From Zygnema cylindricum (Eukaryota > Streptophyta > Zygnematophyceae > Zygnematales > Zygnemataceae): DNA of 64,000 nt. The position numbers and the translations under genes are program-made. Below are positions 44,620 through 56,768 of the stretch, one piece after another (the first letter of the stretch is position 1; every line of letters starts with the position of its first letter). The DNA lies in the NCBI GenBank assembly GCA_037447655.1, contig JBBHKE010002393.1:145578-209577 (forward strand), written 5' to 3'. The notes beneath the pieces are model-generated. The model was not told the DNA's origin and did no database searches. It saw only the letters and a program-made list of their open reading frames with translations.

Positions 44620-44629
44620 NNNNNNNNNN
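44620..44629. other. Assembly gap (10 N)
   Basis: Ten undetermined bases; true gap size unknown. ORFs drawn across it are meaningless. Confidence 1.
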
Positions 44630-47257
44630 CCCATATTGTACAGACACCCATTTTTTTGCGACATATATCGCGATAATTTATGTTGGTCCCGGTACGATAT
44701 ATCGAGGAATCTGCTCGATCGATATTCGATATATCGAATATCGCAATTATCGCGATATGAATTTACCCGATACCCAACACTAGTTGTAATTCTGTATTGT
44801 CGCATTCTACAATGGTTGTATGTTTTCACGCATATGGTGGGCTGCATTGGAAACTGTGATTCTTTTGTCTTCAAGAATACAACTCACTAGACGTACTTGC
44901 ATTTTTGAGTGCAGGTATTTAAGTGCAGGGATTTTTAAATATGTTGGTCGTTGGTAGTTTTGGTAAGCTCTGGTCCTTTGTTGCTGCTTTTTTGTAATCC
45001 ACACATAGTATGTGTATAGTATGGGGTAAGAATATGTATGTTTCCAATTGTCTTTGGACAGTAAACATATGGTTCACGGGGATATGACCGATGGCAAAAT
45101 CGACATCGTAGTTAGTCTAATCGACGCGATGTCTATGTGTCATTGTGATTTTTCATATTTTCATTTCTTTTGTTTCCTTGCACTCGGATGGAATATAGGT
45201 GTGTGCTTTTGATAAAGCTTATGATAGTATGCTCTGAAAGGATTACTGTTCTTTCAGCAAGTAGAATGCCGCAGATACAAATGTTAAACTGATGAGCACA
45301 AGACCATTTTACTGGTGGGTTTTGAATAGTCTCGATTACAGTCAAGTGCCAAACACGCTTATGCAACATTCAGATCAAACCAATCAACAGCGCAGAGCAA
45401 GTAAAACCAGCAGTATTTTTCAATGGGTATTGCAACATTTTCTTTGATTTATGGGTATCATCACAGATGAATATAGCAGATTGCACCAGAATCTGACCGT
45501 TCAATGGCTCAACTTTGAGACGATCGTAATGTCCGTAGCGTGAATTCTATTTCTCTCCTCGATACGTTAATGCACAGTTATCATATCTGAATGCCTTGTC
45601 AAACGATGTGACGCGCATCACTTCAGCACACCGCTGATCGCTATTGGAGTCTACAGTAGAGCCAATCATCGACGATTACTTTGATTTCTTGTACGAAATT
45701 GCGCACAAGTTATATTTGGCGCAGATACAGGAGATGTATCATACGATACGAACGTATTTTAAGTCATTTGCTCCAAACCCGAAAGTTCAAACAATCAAGT
45801 CACTTAGTGTTGCACATTGAAATCTTGATGACGATGTGAAATATTGAGACCGATAGCGTAAATTATTGATATCAACATTACGACCAGCGACTTGTATTTA
45901 CAATTCGTACATTCCGCAGATTCCTTGCATTTTGGACATTCAAGATTGCAGCTCCACAGAGGTCCCTTTCGCATAAAACACTTGCATGACATGCCAGAAA
46001 AATAATAAATATGCGCATGGAACAAATGCATTGTTTATAAAATGCGTTGACCCACTTTGCCTTTATAATAAATAAAACCCTAAAAACATGTCAACAATGA
46101 GCAATCACAAATTCACAATTCACTTCCCTTTTTTCATTTTTTTCTGTAGAGCGAAAAGTGTACGAAGATTACAAAAAGTTCAAAATCATGAAAAAAGAAC
46201 GAATATTCTTAGAAAATTGAAAAAAAATCACGAGTGGGACTCCTAGGCTCAGCTGCATTGAAACCTTTCCGGTTGTTTTCAAAACCGCGATGAACAGCAA
46301 CGATAAAGTTGTGAAAGCTTAATGATTGCGAGCAGCAGGGGGGCGTATTTTATTAAGCGCAATCTATAAAAGAATGTACCGAATTTGCGCGTTAAAACTT
46401 GGGTGAACTTCCTTATGCGTCGCAAAAAAGAAATTGATTCGCCCAATTCGGGAATCGATCCTAAAATTAAGACAGCCTAAAAAACAAGTATTTCCGTTCT
46501 TCTCCTAGTTTTTTTCTGTTTCTTTGTATCGGCGACGCGGCGCATTTTGACGACAGCAGCTAAAATTATACTCTCCTGTTATGCAACGGAACTTGCTTTC
46601 TTTGTTTTATATTGCCCTGCTTTAATTTCTCAGTTTTGGCATTGCCACCCCTTTTGTACCCGGACTCAGATGGTTTGCCATCGCGCTTTTTAATTTATCC
46701 TGGTCGTTTCAAACAGGTTCATAACGTGACGCTCTCTAAAGAGGACACTACACTACACTACACTACAGTACTGAACCTTGCGATTTTCGGCCTCCGGAGG
46801 CAGTGTGGTTGTGTGAGACTATCGACGGCACACGGCCACGTCGCCCCCCTTCACTTTCGTTTTGCAACGCGTCGCGCCGCGCGGACGTTTTCTCACCCAA
46901 ACTGACGGCCCGACGAAACGCAAAACATTTGAAGCGCCCATTTATATGTAAAATTAGCGACCGTGCGACCGTGCAACGGAAACGCTTTTTACCGAAACTT
47001 CGAACGTTTTTTCATTTCCCAATTATCGCCTTTCAAAAAATAAGAACCGTTTAATCATTCATGTCTTCTACCCTTTCCTTCACACGCGCAGCCCATTTCT
47101 TCCATTTTTCGCCCTCTATTGCCTTTATCCCTTGTTTTCATCGTTAGTGTTGACCTGTTTTTTTCCCTCTCCCGACGGTTTTTCGCCCCTATTTATTTGT
47201 TGGTATTGAGTGTAAGGATTTTGTGTTTTTTATTAGAGTTATTATTCATCGTGTTTT
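44630..47257. other. Unassigned, no gene recognised
   Basis: Contains a CGATATATCG-rich palindromic patch (44660-44760), a (CACTA)n microsatellite at 46748-46771, and GC-richer sequence at 46500-47050 with frames (46612-46905, 46803-47054) that look like no known protein. The 46.5-47.25 kb part could be a promoter/5' region for the ORF at 47258, but nothing decisive is seen. Confidence 0.4.
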
Positions 47258-47721
47258 ATGGAGGACCTTGCAAGTAATGCCCTCACAAGTAGGGTCGGAA
47301 AAAATCGAGTTCGTAACCTACTCCACAAAGGAACCAATGGAAATAGTGAAAACGTTCGTAATTACAACCTAAGAGGAGAAAAAGACAAGAAAATGTTGTG
47401 CCTGGATATGAGGGGGGGGGGAAGGGAGGACGATAAGGGACCAAGTAGGGGCACTCAAGGGGGGGGTAAGGAAGAAGAAGTCAATGTGAGACCAAGTAGG
47501 GCACTCAACGGGGGGGTAGGGAAGAAGAAGTCGATATGGGACCAAGTAGGGGCACTCAAGGGGGGGGTAAGGATGAAGAAGTCGATACGGGACCAAGTAG
47601 GGGCACTCAGAGGAGTATAGTGGAGCCAGCCTCTTTTACTCCGGACACCGAAAAAACCAGCAAGACGCAGTTTCTAATAAAAAAGAGACAGTTGGGACAG
47701 ACACCTTCTTACAGTACTTAA
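47258..47721 (+). CDS. Hypothetical protein with 17-residue minisatellite repeat, frameshifted
   Basis: ATG at 47258 opens MEDLASNALTSRVGKNRVRN.., unrecognised, charged and soluble. From 47437 a 51-bp repeat encodes GPSRGTQGGGKEEEVDT-like units. Copy 2 (47488-47537) is 50 bp because one G of AGTAGGGGCACT is missing, so the frame slips and ends at 47620. Read in the original frame (47536-47721) the repeat continues and leads into SIVEPASFTPDTEKTSKTQF to a stop. This may be a broken gene, a polymorphic repeat gene, or an assembly/sequencing error in a G-run. Function unknown. Confidence 0.35.
47437..47612. repeat. 51-bp G-rich minisatellite (3.5 copies)
   Basis: Copies at 47437-47487 (51), 47488-47537 (50), 47538-47588 (51) and a partial copy from 47589. 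Each contains runs of 4 and 7-8 G, giving G-quadruplex potential on the plus strand. Confidence 0.95.
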
Positions 47722-47865
47722 GACGCACGCGATAGTACTCGCGACGCAAGCCTCTTTTACTCCGGAAACCGAAGAAACCAGCAAGACGCAGTTTCTAATC
47801 AAAAAGAGACAGTTGGGACGAAAACCTTCTTACAGTACTCGCGACGCATGCGACAGTGGAAGGTG
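47628..47865. repeat. 121-bp tandem duplication
   Basis: AGCCTCTTTTACTCCGGACA.. starting at 47628 recurs from 47749 with a few substitutions (GGACACCGAAAAAACC versus GGAAACCGAAGAAACC). The two copies encode related peptides (ASFTPDTEKTSKTQFLIKKR). Confidence 0.9.
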
Positions 47866-48130
47866 CTAGGCAAGCATGAATTCTTGTTTTAAATGTTTTT
47901 GGTGGATGTTGAGCAATTTTGAGCAATTTTTTATCGCACGAATGTTTCATGATTGTATATCGTTATTTTGTTTTCATTTTTTTTCAAATGATATGGAGTT
48001 GTTTCCGGTGATGTGATTTCATTTACAGAAATTGTGGGCCAAGCAAGAAGCCATGTTTTGTAAAAAAAATGAGGATTTTCCTGACTACATCCAAAGAATT
48101 GAAGGGACAAATTTGGGAGATAATGGGCCG

Positions 48131-48974
48131 AACGTCGACTACACATCTCTATAGTCTAGACTCCCCTCAGTCCGCAGCAAAAAGAATCACTGAATTTGCT
48201 CACCCGAGCATTAAGTTATGGCTGGTCAAAGGTGACCTTTATAGTTACAAGCTCTCTTAGAGAGAGGTACCGAAATATCACTAAGTCTTAGTCTCCCTAC
48301 TCATGACTACCTACTACTAAACCCTAGTCCAATAGGAACACTATATAGTACAAGAAGGTAGGATGGGCGATGTACTTATTGTACGGCCATTGTACGACAT
48401 GGTCTACAAGGTGACATGTGCCAAATCGGGAGCCATGGTTCCTCCTCCCATCTTCTCCGGTGTCAAATAATGTGGCGCCACGTGGCACCGCGTGTCGCTA
48501 TCCCCAAAGGCCGCCGAAAGCTTATTGCGGGTGGCTGCTGTAATGGTGGCCGTCCGATCAGTTATATTTATAGGGCTTCGATTCGCTTCCATACATGAAT
48601 TGATTAATGCGCGTTTTCGTTAGTCTGCTGCGAATTAGTCCTTTGAATCAATAGGTAAATATGCGTAAAACGTACCACGTGTATCGTTTCGTTAGTGACA
48701 TAATGGATAAGACGTTGGTCTGTTTAGTAGTCTACAGACCGTCTACAGACCCTTCAGATCCGGCCAGGGTGCTGTATTTTGCTAAAACTAGTAAAATACT
48801 TTCTAATTCATTCTGCCTCCTTCTAAATCATGCGACAACCATGGCGTGCCTTTGGTCCTCTCTTTCTCTCTCTTTACATTCAAACTAAAATATAAAAGTG
48901 AACTATTAGTCACCTCTTTTCAACACTCTATTTATTTTTCCAATACAGGCCTAGAAAATACTTAAATTTCAACA
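48131..48974 (-). repeat. 3' LTR of element B, truncated
   Basis: Near-identical to 51197-52032. It starts at CGACTACAC; the remaining LTR portion that would end TGAAATTC on the plus strand is missing. G-box at 48478-48485. Differs at the tRNA-like region by a small rearrangement (CTACAGACCGTCTACAGACC). Confidence 0.9.
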
Positions 48975-49076
48975 CTCCCCTTATTTTCTAGTCTACTTTC
49001 TTTTCAACTCCCACTAAACACAAACTTTTTTTTTTCTCTTTTTCTTTTTCTTCTTTCTTATCTCCTTATAAAACTC

Positions 49077-50953
49077 TCAGTGAATACCCTTGTATTTAAA
49101 GAAGTGTATTAGATGAACCGAAATAATAATTACATCACACATTTTATTTTGCATGCCATTTTTCAAAAATCCGAGAAAATACTTTATCCACCTCATTTCT
49201 TTTCCATCCACACTTAATCCAATTTCCCTCTTGCAATTCAAACAGCCGGCCCAATCTCCAATCTGCAACACACACTCAGATGCTAACCCTCTTACAGGCA
49301 CACCTTCATAAATGCCATCACTCCCATTAGTGATGTCAAACCCATTACCCCCCAAATTTTCCCAAAAACCAAGTGTCCCCACTAAGTTCCTCATAATATC
49401 TACGTCTTCCGTACTCATATTTTTATCCATGATACTCACCCCATTTTCTGAACTTTCCTCACTCTCTCCCATGGAATTCTTTCCGCTATCACTTTCTATT
49501 TTTATTCCCAATAAATATTTCTCCTCCCCTAAACCTTTTATTAAATATTCCTCTTCTCCCCTATCTTTTAAAACTCCCTCTATATTTACTCCTCCCCTTT
49601 CCTCGAAAGCCGTTGAAGTCTCCCTTTCCGACCAGTTTTCTGTTTCCAAAATATCTATTAAATTATCCTCATTATTTTTATTTTTCCCTTTTTCAATTAT
49701 GGAGTCTTGATCTGACTTTCTATACTCCTTCACATCCACATCATGTCTAACTCCTTTAAGTACCTCCCTTCTGTTTACTTCCCTTATACCTCCAAAAGCA
49801 CACTGTTGCTTTCGTGGAATTTCTGTGTATTTTTCTCTCTTCTCCATTCTACCAATGTGGAGAAGCTCTAAGATTTCTTTATCCTCTTTCTGCTCTTCCG
49901 TTTCTTCCTCCTCTTTCACATTCCAACTTCTAAGTTCTTCCAAACAAGTACACTCCTCCATATAGTGACCCGGTTCTCTACAAAAGAAGCAAACACCCTA
50001 TTTCAAAGCTCCCCTTTCTTTTCCTCTCCCTCTCTTTCCACCAAAGTTGCGATAAGGTTTACCTTCGTCTTTCTTCCTCTCATCACACTTCCGCTCGTCA
50101 CCGCCAATCCTCTCATCACGCTTCCGCCAATCACCACCAGCTGTAAATGCAGTTACCCTCTCACTTCCCCTACGAAGCTCCAAAGTGCTTTCCCTCACAA
50201 GAATTATCCCCATGGTAAAGCTCCAAGTCCATGAGGAGCCACCCATTGCATGCGATTAATGATGTTTTCGTACTCATCTGGGAGTTTCATGAGTAGTGTA
50301 TTAATCTTTCTCTCCACAGATTCTACAAATCCTCCACTAGCAAGCTCAACATATAACGCAACAATATCATTGCAAAACTCTATCATGTTACCGCCTTTAT
50401 AAACATAGGCCTCTATTTCCTGTTTTACTAACTGCTGCCTCTAAATAGTCCCATTCTTATAAATCTGCCTTAGTGTTTCCCATATTTCCGAAGACTTGGT
50501 AAGACTTAAAAGGGTGATAGCTATGGACTTAGACACATATCTAAGTTTAAGATGTTTTGCTATTGTATTTTTATACTCCCAAATTTTACTATCATTTTCT
50601 TCAGTTTTACTTATAACCCCTCTAAGTGAAGATGTGGCGGAGAGCATAGCTCCCCTCACCATAAGTGTCCCTTTATCCTTTTCCCCTATTTCCCCATCCA
50701 CGGAAAGGTTTTTCCCTTCACCTTTTGATTCATCTGAACTCCGATTGATATTCTGGGCAGCCTCAGATGATTCTCCATAGTAACCTCCTCCAAAGCCAGG
50801 TGGCGGACATCTCACTTGTCCCGAAACAATTCCCCATAAGTGATTCTCGAAAAGCAATCCCTCCATAATAAACACCCAATAAGTGAAGTCTGTTCCATCG
50901 AACATAGGCACCCTAGATGGTGGGCCCATAACCTGAAATTCTCTTGGCTCCAT
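49077..50953 (-). pseudogene. Element B gag fused to RNase H remnant
   Basis: Gag starts at 50953 in the LTR (MEPREFQVMGPPSRVPMFDG..FTYW), open to a TAG at 50441-50443 replacing a conserved Gln (GTI*RQQLVKQE), then 50204-50386 (YVYKGG.., LMKLPDEYENIINRMQ), a frameshift, 49998-50246 with the basic region (GGKRGRGKERG), an intact zinc knuckle CFFCREPGHYMEEC straddling a stop just before it, and 49077-49961: acidic linker, CAFGGIREV, then NLVGTLGFWENLGGNGFDIT..EMRWIKYFL similar to RNase H of F3. The long open last part suggests relatively recent loss or past selection. Confidence 0.85.
50919..50933 (-). other. Primer-binding site of element B
   Basis: Minus strand GGTTATGGGCCCACC next to the LTR end GAATTTCA; lies in the gag frame as VMGPP. 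Confidence 0.87.
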
Positions 50954-52032
50954 TGCCCACAAAATTCGCAGATCCAAAAGAAGCTAATCTGGATAGTGCC
51001 GACTCCAAGTTGATATAAACCCAAATGAATGATCCCTTGATAATCAAAACCCCAATACAACCTCACCCCTGTGAAGATAAGACCTTGTGTGTGCTTAGTT
51101 CCACTACAGAATGCGAAGCTTCAATATGTGTTTTGGACAGTATTCCCCACTTTGACTTTTTCACTGAATAAGTGCCACCCTGATACGCAAAAACCTCTGA
51201 CCGACTACACCTCTGTGTAGCCTAGACTCCCCTGAGTCCGCAGCAAAAAAAATCACTGAATGTGCTCAGCCGAGCATTAAGTTATGGCTGGTCAAAGGTG
51301 ACCTTTAAAGTTACAAGCTCTCTTAGAGAGAGGTACCGAAATATCACTAAGTCTTAGTCTGCCTACTCATGACTACCTACTACTAAACCCTAGTCCAATA
51401 GGAACACTATATAGTACAAGAAGGTAGGATGGGCGATGTACTTATTGTACGGCCATTGTACGACATGGTCTACAAGGTGACATGTGCCAAATCGGGAGCC
51501 ATGGTTCCTCCTCCCATCTTCTCCGGTGTCAAATAATGTGGCGCCACGTGGCACCGCGTGTCGCTATCCCCGAAGGCCGCTGAAAGCTTATTGCGGGTGG
51601 CGGCTGTAATGGTGGCCGTCCGATCAGTTATATTTATAGGGCTTCGATTCGCTTCCATGCATGAATTGATTAATGCGCGTTTTCGTTAGTCTGCTGCGAA
51701 TTAGTCCTTTGAATCAATAGGTAAATATGCGTAAAACGTTCCACGTGTATCGTTTCGTTAGTGACATAATAGATAAGACGTTGGTCCGTTGAGTAGTCTA
51801 CAGACCCCGGTTCAAATCCAGCCAGGGTGCAGTATTTTGCTAAAACTAGTAAAATACTTTCTAATTCATTCTGCCTCTTTCTAAATCATGCGACAACCAT
51901 GGCGTGCCTTTGGTCCTCTCTTTCTCTCTCTTTACATTCAAACTAGAATATAGAAGTGAACTATTAGTCACCTCTTTTCAACACTCTATTTATTTTTCCA
52001 ATACAAACGTAGAAAATACATAAATTTCAACA
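50934..52032 (-). repeat. 5' LTR of element B
   Basis: 1099 bp, minus strand TGTTGAAATTTATG...GAATTTCA, with the gag ATG (50951-50953) inside it. G-box at 51544-51551. Plus-strand tRNA-like motif (TAATGGATAAGACG ... GGTTCAAATCC) at about 51770-51830. Confidence 0.92.
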
Positions 52033-52262
52033 CCAAGATCAAATCCTAGCTCCGTCAATCTCCCTTTTAGAAAACCTAATGAAACTACTACTTGTCTCTC
52101 TCTCTGAACAGCATTAGGAGCCATGGCTAACTCCTCCTCCAATCTTTAGTGATTGCGACAAGTGTGGGGACTTGAGTGAGGAGTTAGAGGCAGGCTGTTA
52201 ATATCTTCTATTTGCTTTTTATTTTGCAATCTCTAGACCTAGAAAATACTTGAATTCCAACA
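52033..52262 (-). repeat. Stub of an F-like LTR (family G)
   Basis: Minus strand begins TGTTGGAATTCAAGTATTTTC and follows the F LTR layout (CTCTAACTTCT-like, ACTTGTCGCA, ATTGGAG..GGAG, CCATGGCT, GGATTTGATC) for 230 bp, then is broken by element B. It abuts the truncated F3 pol at 52263. The rest of this LTR is not found left of B, implying deletion. Confidence 0.75.
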
Positions 52263-55054
52263 AGGCTTTGGCATGTGAATCTAGATAAGCTAAGAGAAAT
52301 GAAAAAGATGGGAGTGGTGGAAGGAATTAAGTTCAGTGAGAGTGAGAATCTAAGTGATTGTAGTGGATGTGCTCAAGGTAAAGCACACAGGTTACCGTTT
52401 CCCAAAACAACCACCTATAGGGGAGATAAAATTCAAGATCTAGTACGCACAGATATTTGGGGACCGACCAAAGTGCCCTCACCGGAGGGGAAGAGATTTA
52501 TGATGACTATCACTTATAATTGGTCTCCGTATTCCAGGGTGTATTTTTTGAAAAACAAGTCAAAAGCTTAGGATTGTTTTAGACAACATAAAACATGGAG
52601 CGAAAAACTCCATGAAACTCCAATCAAGAGAATAAGGAGTGACATTGGTGGAGAGTATACTTCTAACTAGTTTGAGGATTTTCTGAGGGAAGATGGAGTC
52701 GAACACCAAAAGACAGTTCCAGAAAACCCGGAAAAGAATGGGGTAGCTGAAAGGTTAAATAAAACACTAAGTGATAGTGCTAGAAGTATGTTATCAGATA
52801 AGAAGATAGGAAAAAGGTTTTGGGCAAAAGCAATGAACTGTGCTAATTACCCCAAAAATAGTGTTCTTACTTCAGCTATAAAAGATCAACACCTTATGAG
52901 AGATGGACCGGCCGGAAACTAGATATATCTCACTTAAAGGTTTTCAGCAGTTAAGTATTCAGTCTAGATACAGATCGGTCTAATTGGAAGCTAGATCCTA
53001 AAGGAAAACAATGATACTTATTAGGATATGATAAGGATGTTAAAGGATATAGAGTTTACGATCTAAAAAGGGAAGATATAATCTTAGTAAAACATCCAGT
53101 AGTTATAGATGAATGAAAGTGTGTGGATCCATTCAAGTAAACAAAGTCAGTAAAAATCAGATTTGAGTCTGAAAATTCCGATGACTTTGAGCTTCCTAAC
53201 AATCCAGGTTTTAGAGAAGGTGGCATTTTTGGAGGTACAAATTAGACCGAAAAGGACACGGCTCCGGAAACTCCAGTGACAACTCTACCCGAAGCGGAAG
53301 ACGTGGTGGAAATTGATTCGGAATCAAGGGATAGGGGAGAAGACGAGATTGTTCGAAAGAACCCACGAGAACCATCTATTCCAGCCACAGATTTTGAGGG
53401 GGGAAGGAGAAGTAGCAAAATATTACAAGAAAAACAGGTTAATAAGAAGGTAACAAAACTATCTTATCAAGATGAACCTCAAACTTATAGAGAGGCGATG
53501 ACTTGTCCAGAAAGGAAACGGTGGAAGACAACCATCAATGAGGAGATGGCCTCAATTATGGCAGCCGATACTTGGGAGCTAGTGGATTGTCCACCTAACC
53601 GAAAACCAATCGGTTGTAAGTGGGTTTTCAAATTAAAACTGAACCCTGATAACACAATCGAGCGCTACAAGGCCTGATTAGTGGCAAAGGAATTTACACA
53701 AAAATAGGAAATTGAGTACGAGGAAACCTTTGCCCCGGTGGTCAGATTTCCCTCCGTCCGCATACTTCTCAACCTGGCAGCAGCGGAAGACATGGAAATG
53801 CACCAGATGGACATCAAAACAACCTTTTTGCATGGAGAATTGGAAGAGGAGATCTTCATGCGACAACCGGAAGGGTTTGTGGAGGAAGGAGAGGAGAGTA
53901 AGATATGTCGGCTGATTAAATCTCTTTATGGTTTGAAACAGGCGCCTCTACAGTGGAATAAGAAGCTTGATCAGTTTCTTACCGGTCTGGGTTATATCCG
54001 GATCAGCTCAGATCACTCAATCTATGTTTTAGAAGATGAGGAAGGTTTTATATTTATTGCAATTTATGTTGATGATTTGCTTGTTTTTAGTAAATCAATG
54101 GAAAAAAATAATAAACTAAAAACCGATCTTAAGGGGAGATTTGAAATGAAGAATATGGGGGAAGCAAAATATATTTTGAGAATTTAAGTAGAGAGAGACC
54201 GAAAAATAAAAATTATAAGATTGACTCAAAAGAAAGCAATAGGGAACATGCTTGAAAAATTTCAAATGGATAATGCTAATAGTTGTACAACTCTAAGAGT
54301 TGAAGAAGGGAAGTGAGGGGAGTGAGGAAGAGGAGTCATAGTCTTAGACGAGGAATTAAGTCTTGAAGAACAGATGTTCATGCAGAATATTCCTTACAGA
54401 CAAGTAGTGGGAAGTTTAATCTATTTTATGAAGTGTACCCGGCCGGATTTAGTTGCATTTGTAGGAGTGCTGAGTAGAAGTCTAAATGCTCCCACTAAGA
54501 GGGATTGGGAGGCAGCTAAGAGAGTCCTTAGATACTTGATAGGAACTAGGGATTTATGGTTGCATTTGGGTGGGGAGAATGCTGACATCACTACTTGGAG
54601 TGATTCCAGTTATGTTGATGCTCCGATGAGGAGATGCACTTCTCGATATGTATTATATGTGGGTGATGGGGCTTGCTGTTGGAGTAGCAAACAGCAAAAG
54701 GTTATTGCTCAGTCCACCATGGAGGCTGAGTATATGGCCTCTTGCTCTGCTGTAAAAGAATTGATGTGGGTCAAGTCTTTGCTTGGTGAGCTTGGTCACC
54801 TTAAGAGTGGTGTGCAAATTTTTTTTGTGATAATCAGGCAGCAATCGTTATTTTTGCAATTCCTAAATATCATTTTAAAGCCAAACACATGGAGATTAGA
54901 CTCAGCTTTGTTAGAGAGAAAGTAAAAAACAAAATAATCAGTTTAGAGTACCGACTAGATAGCGAGATGGTGGCACATATGATGACCAAACCTGTGCCTT
55001 CCTCTAAGCTAAATTTCTGCAGGGAGAAGTGTGGTCTGAAATTAAAGAGTGACT
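52263..55054 (+). pseudogene. Element F3 pol: integrase, RT, RNase H (broken)
   Basis: Integrase 52275-52571 and onward (CSGCAQGKAHRLPFPK, RTDIWGP, EKNGVAERLNKT). RT N-terminus 53276-53677 (WELVDCPPNRKPIGCKWVFK), RT core 53738-54187 (HQMDIKTTFLHGELEE with the first catalytic Asp, SLYGLKQAPLQWNKK, IYVDDLLVF). RNase H 54374-54925 (GSLIYFMKCTRPDL, WSDSSYVD, STMEAEYMA) and its end (HMEIRLSFVREK, MVAHMMTKPVP) after a T-run frameshift near 54818-54826. Nonsense changes include TGA 53675-53677 at an Arg codon of KARLVAK and TAG 53705-53707 at the Gln of FTQKQ. Dead. Confidence 0.9.
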
Positions 55055-55069
55055 AGAAAATATGGGGAG

Positions 55070-56119
55070 TGTAGAAATTGATGGTTCTTTTAGTATTTTT
55101 TAGGTCTAAAATAAAGTGCAGAAAAAGAAGCCGAGGCAGTCTGACTCTAACTTCTCTCTCCAATTCTCACATTTGTTGTAGTCACTGAGAAGTTGGAGAG
55201 GAAGATAGTGTCATGGCTACCTATGCTATCCAGAGAGTTACGGGGTAGTAAAGTTGTTAATTTACTAAAATGAAGTTGTCGCCTACAGGATTTGATCCTG
55301 GTACCTCCAGATGTGAAATGCCGACCGGTAACCGGTAACCTCATCCATTTAGTCTAGGATTAGTGGTAAATGATATATAGTATATTACGTATATAAACGT
55401 TAACATGTAGGCTAATTCATTAAAAACAACTATATACGGGATACATAGAGTCAGTTATAAAAGTATAGATTACGAGTACGAAGAATAAATTAGTACCGCG
55501 CATTTGTTTGAATAGCGAAACAAATACATCGCAACTATTTATGACGGCTACGATTGAAATTGGCATTCAATCGCACGGCCGGAAAGCATGCCGAGATCGC
55601 GGAAGAAGATTTCGGCGGTTAATGGTCGCCACCACATCGATGACACGTGGCACCACGACATTGGATTTCGGCATCTCCAAGGATTACAGAAACGAATCCA
55701 GAAAAGACACGTGTCGACATTTTTATCATGTCCTACAATTTTCGTACATAAAGTACACTGGCAGCTGTACCTTTCTGTACGGTACAACAATATGTTCGGT
55801 GCCGTACGTCAGTAGATATATTTTTAAAGAGAGATAAGACTTAGAAAAAATTGGTAGACAGGACCCTCTCTCCCAGAGAGCTTCTATACAAAAAGGTCAA
55901 ACTTTGACCCTCCATAACTTACTGCTCAGGGGAGCAAATTCAGAGATTCTTTTTGCTATAGACTCAGAGGAGTCCTACCTTCACAGGGGTGAAGGTGGTC
56001 AGAGTTTTTTTTTTCAAGGGTGACGGTAATGCGTGCTAAAAGACAAAGGGGTCACGATTATCCTAGAGGCTTCGTGTGAGCTGCTTACTCTAAGGTGCTA
56101 TGGAGGTCTCTGAGTTGCA
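55070..56119 (+). repeat. 3' LTR of element F3
   Basis: 1050 bp, TGTAGAAATTGATGG...TGAGTTGCA. It contains ATGGAGGTC, the gag start in F1, at 56100-56108, confirming that the ATG is part of the LTR. CACGTGG at 55644-55650; minus-strand B-box-like GGATCAAATCC at about 55286. Confidence 0.92.
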
Positions 56120-56768
56120 ATGAGGAAAAAAAAAAGAATAGAATGACTTTAGTATCTACATATTTAGAATTCATATAACTTGATAATTTTACTAAACTTC
56201 ATACCATATATTATAATTTAGTTAATATGAAGAAAGAGGGTAAAATTTTGTAGATCCCGTAGCTAGTTTGTACAGGTTAAAAAATTATAGATATGGTAGA
56301 TTGTTCCCATGAACTTTACTGTGACTACCACCTTTGTACCACATTTGTGGTCGTGATATAATAAAAACACCTTTTTGTTGTATTTCATTCAATGCTTAGA
56401 AGATTGATTTGTTCTGTGAATGACCTTCAAAATAGAGGTAGTGAGCGGTTAATTAACGTGTAATTAAACTTTATTTTCAATAAATTTGTTTTGTTTTATG
56501 GGTTTTCGAAAATATTGCAAATATTTAATCTCTCAAATATTCAAAACATTATGTTCACACATCTTGCGGTAATTTTTTAATGTTCTTAATTTATGTTATC
56601 ATGTTTTGAATGCACCGGAATTTACGTGGAAGTGACAAAACTTAGATATTTTGGCGCAAAAATTTTTCGAGTTACTAATCAGCACCGTTCGACGAAATAA
56701 TATGGCAAGATCTTGCACTTATTTAAAGGGATTTCCTAGACCATGCATACTTTACCACTTCATTCTTT
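56120..56768. other. AT-rich spacer
   Basis: No coding region or repeat structure recognised. Just before 56783 the sequence TTCATTCTTTTTGACAATATTAG resembles a 3' splice acceptor leading into the next reading frame. Confidence 0.4.

Larger units (their letters stand above)
48131..52032 (-). mobile_element. Non-autonomous copia retrotransposon B (gag + RNase H remnant)
   Basis: Minus strand. 5' LTR 50934-52032 (1099 bp); primer site 50919-50933; gag and linker 49077-50953; polypurine tract (RC of CTCCCCTTATTTTCTAG) at 48975-48991; 3' LTR 48131-48974, which lacks about 255 bp at its inner-left end. Same internal organisation as C: gag, acidic linker, RNase H remnant, no integrase or RT. Right flank CCAAG (52033-52037) has no partner on the left because of the LTR truncation. 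Inserted in an F-like LTR (family G). Confidence 0.9.
52263..56119 (+). mobile_element. Copia retrotransposon F3, 5'-truncated
   Basis: Begins inside the integrase zinc-binding domain (the equivalent of F1 position about 21454), continues through RT and RNase H to a polypurine tract (AAAATATGGGGAG) and a complete 3' LTR at 55070-56119. F1 lacks exactly the part F3 supplies, so the two together describe the whole family F. Confidence 0.92.

Noticed and set aside
44595-44890. ORFs crossing 44620-44629
   Set aside because: They include undetermined bases (XXXX) and are not meaningful.
46612-47054. Possible short gene in the GC-richer 46.5-47.1 kb region
   Set aside because: Frames are arginine-rich chance translations without start context or family resemblance; only a promoter-like role for 47258 could be imagined and is unsupported.
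49312-49710. 132-aa plus-strand ORF (and similar shadows at 50496-50780, 49965-50234)
   Set aside because: Antisense shadow of element B gag/linker.
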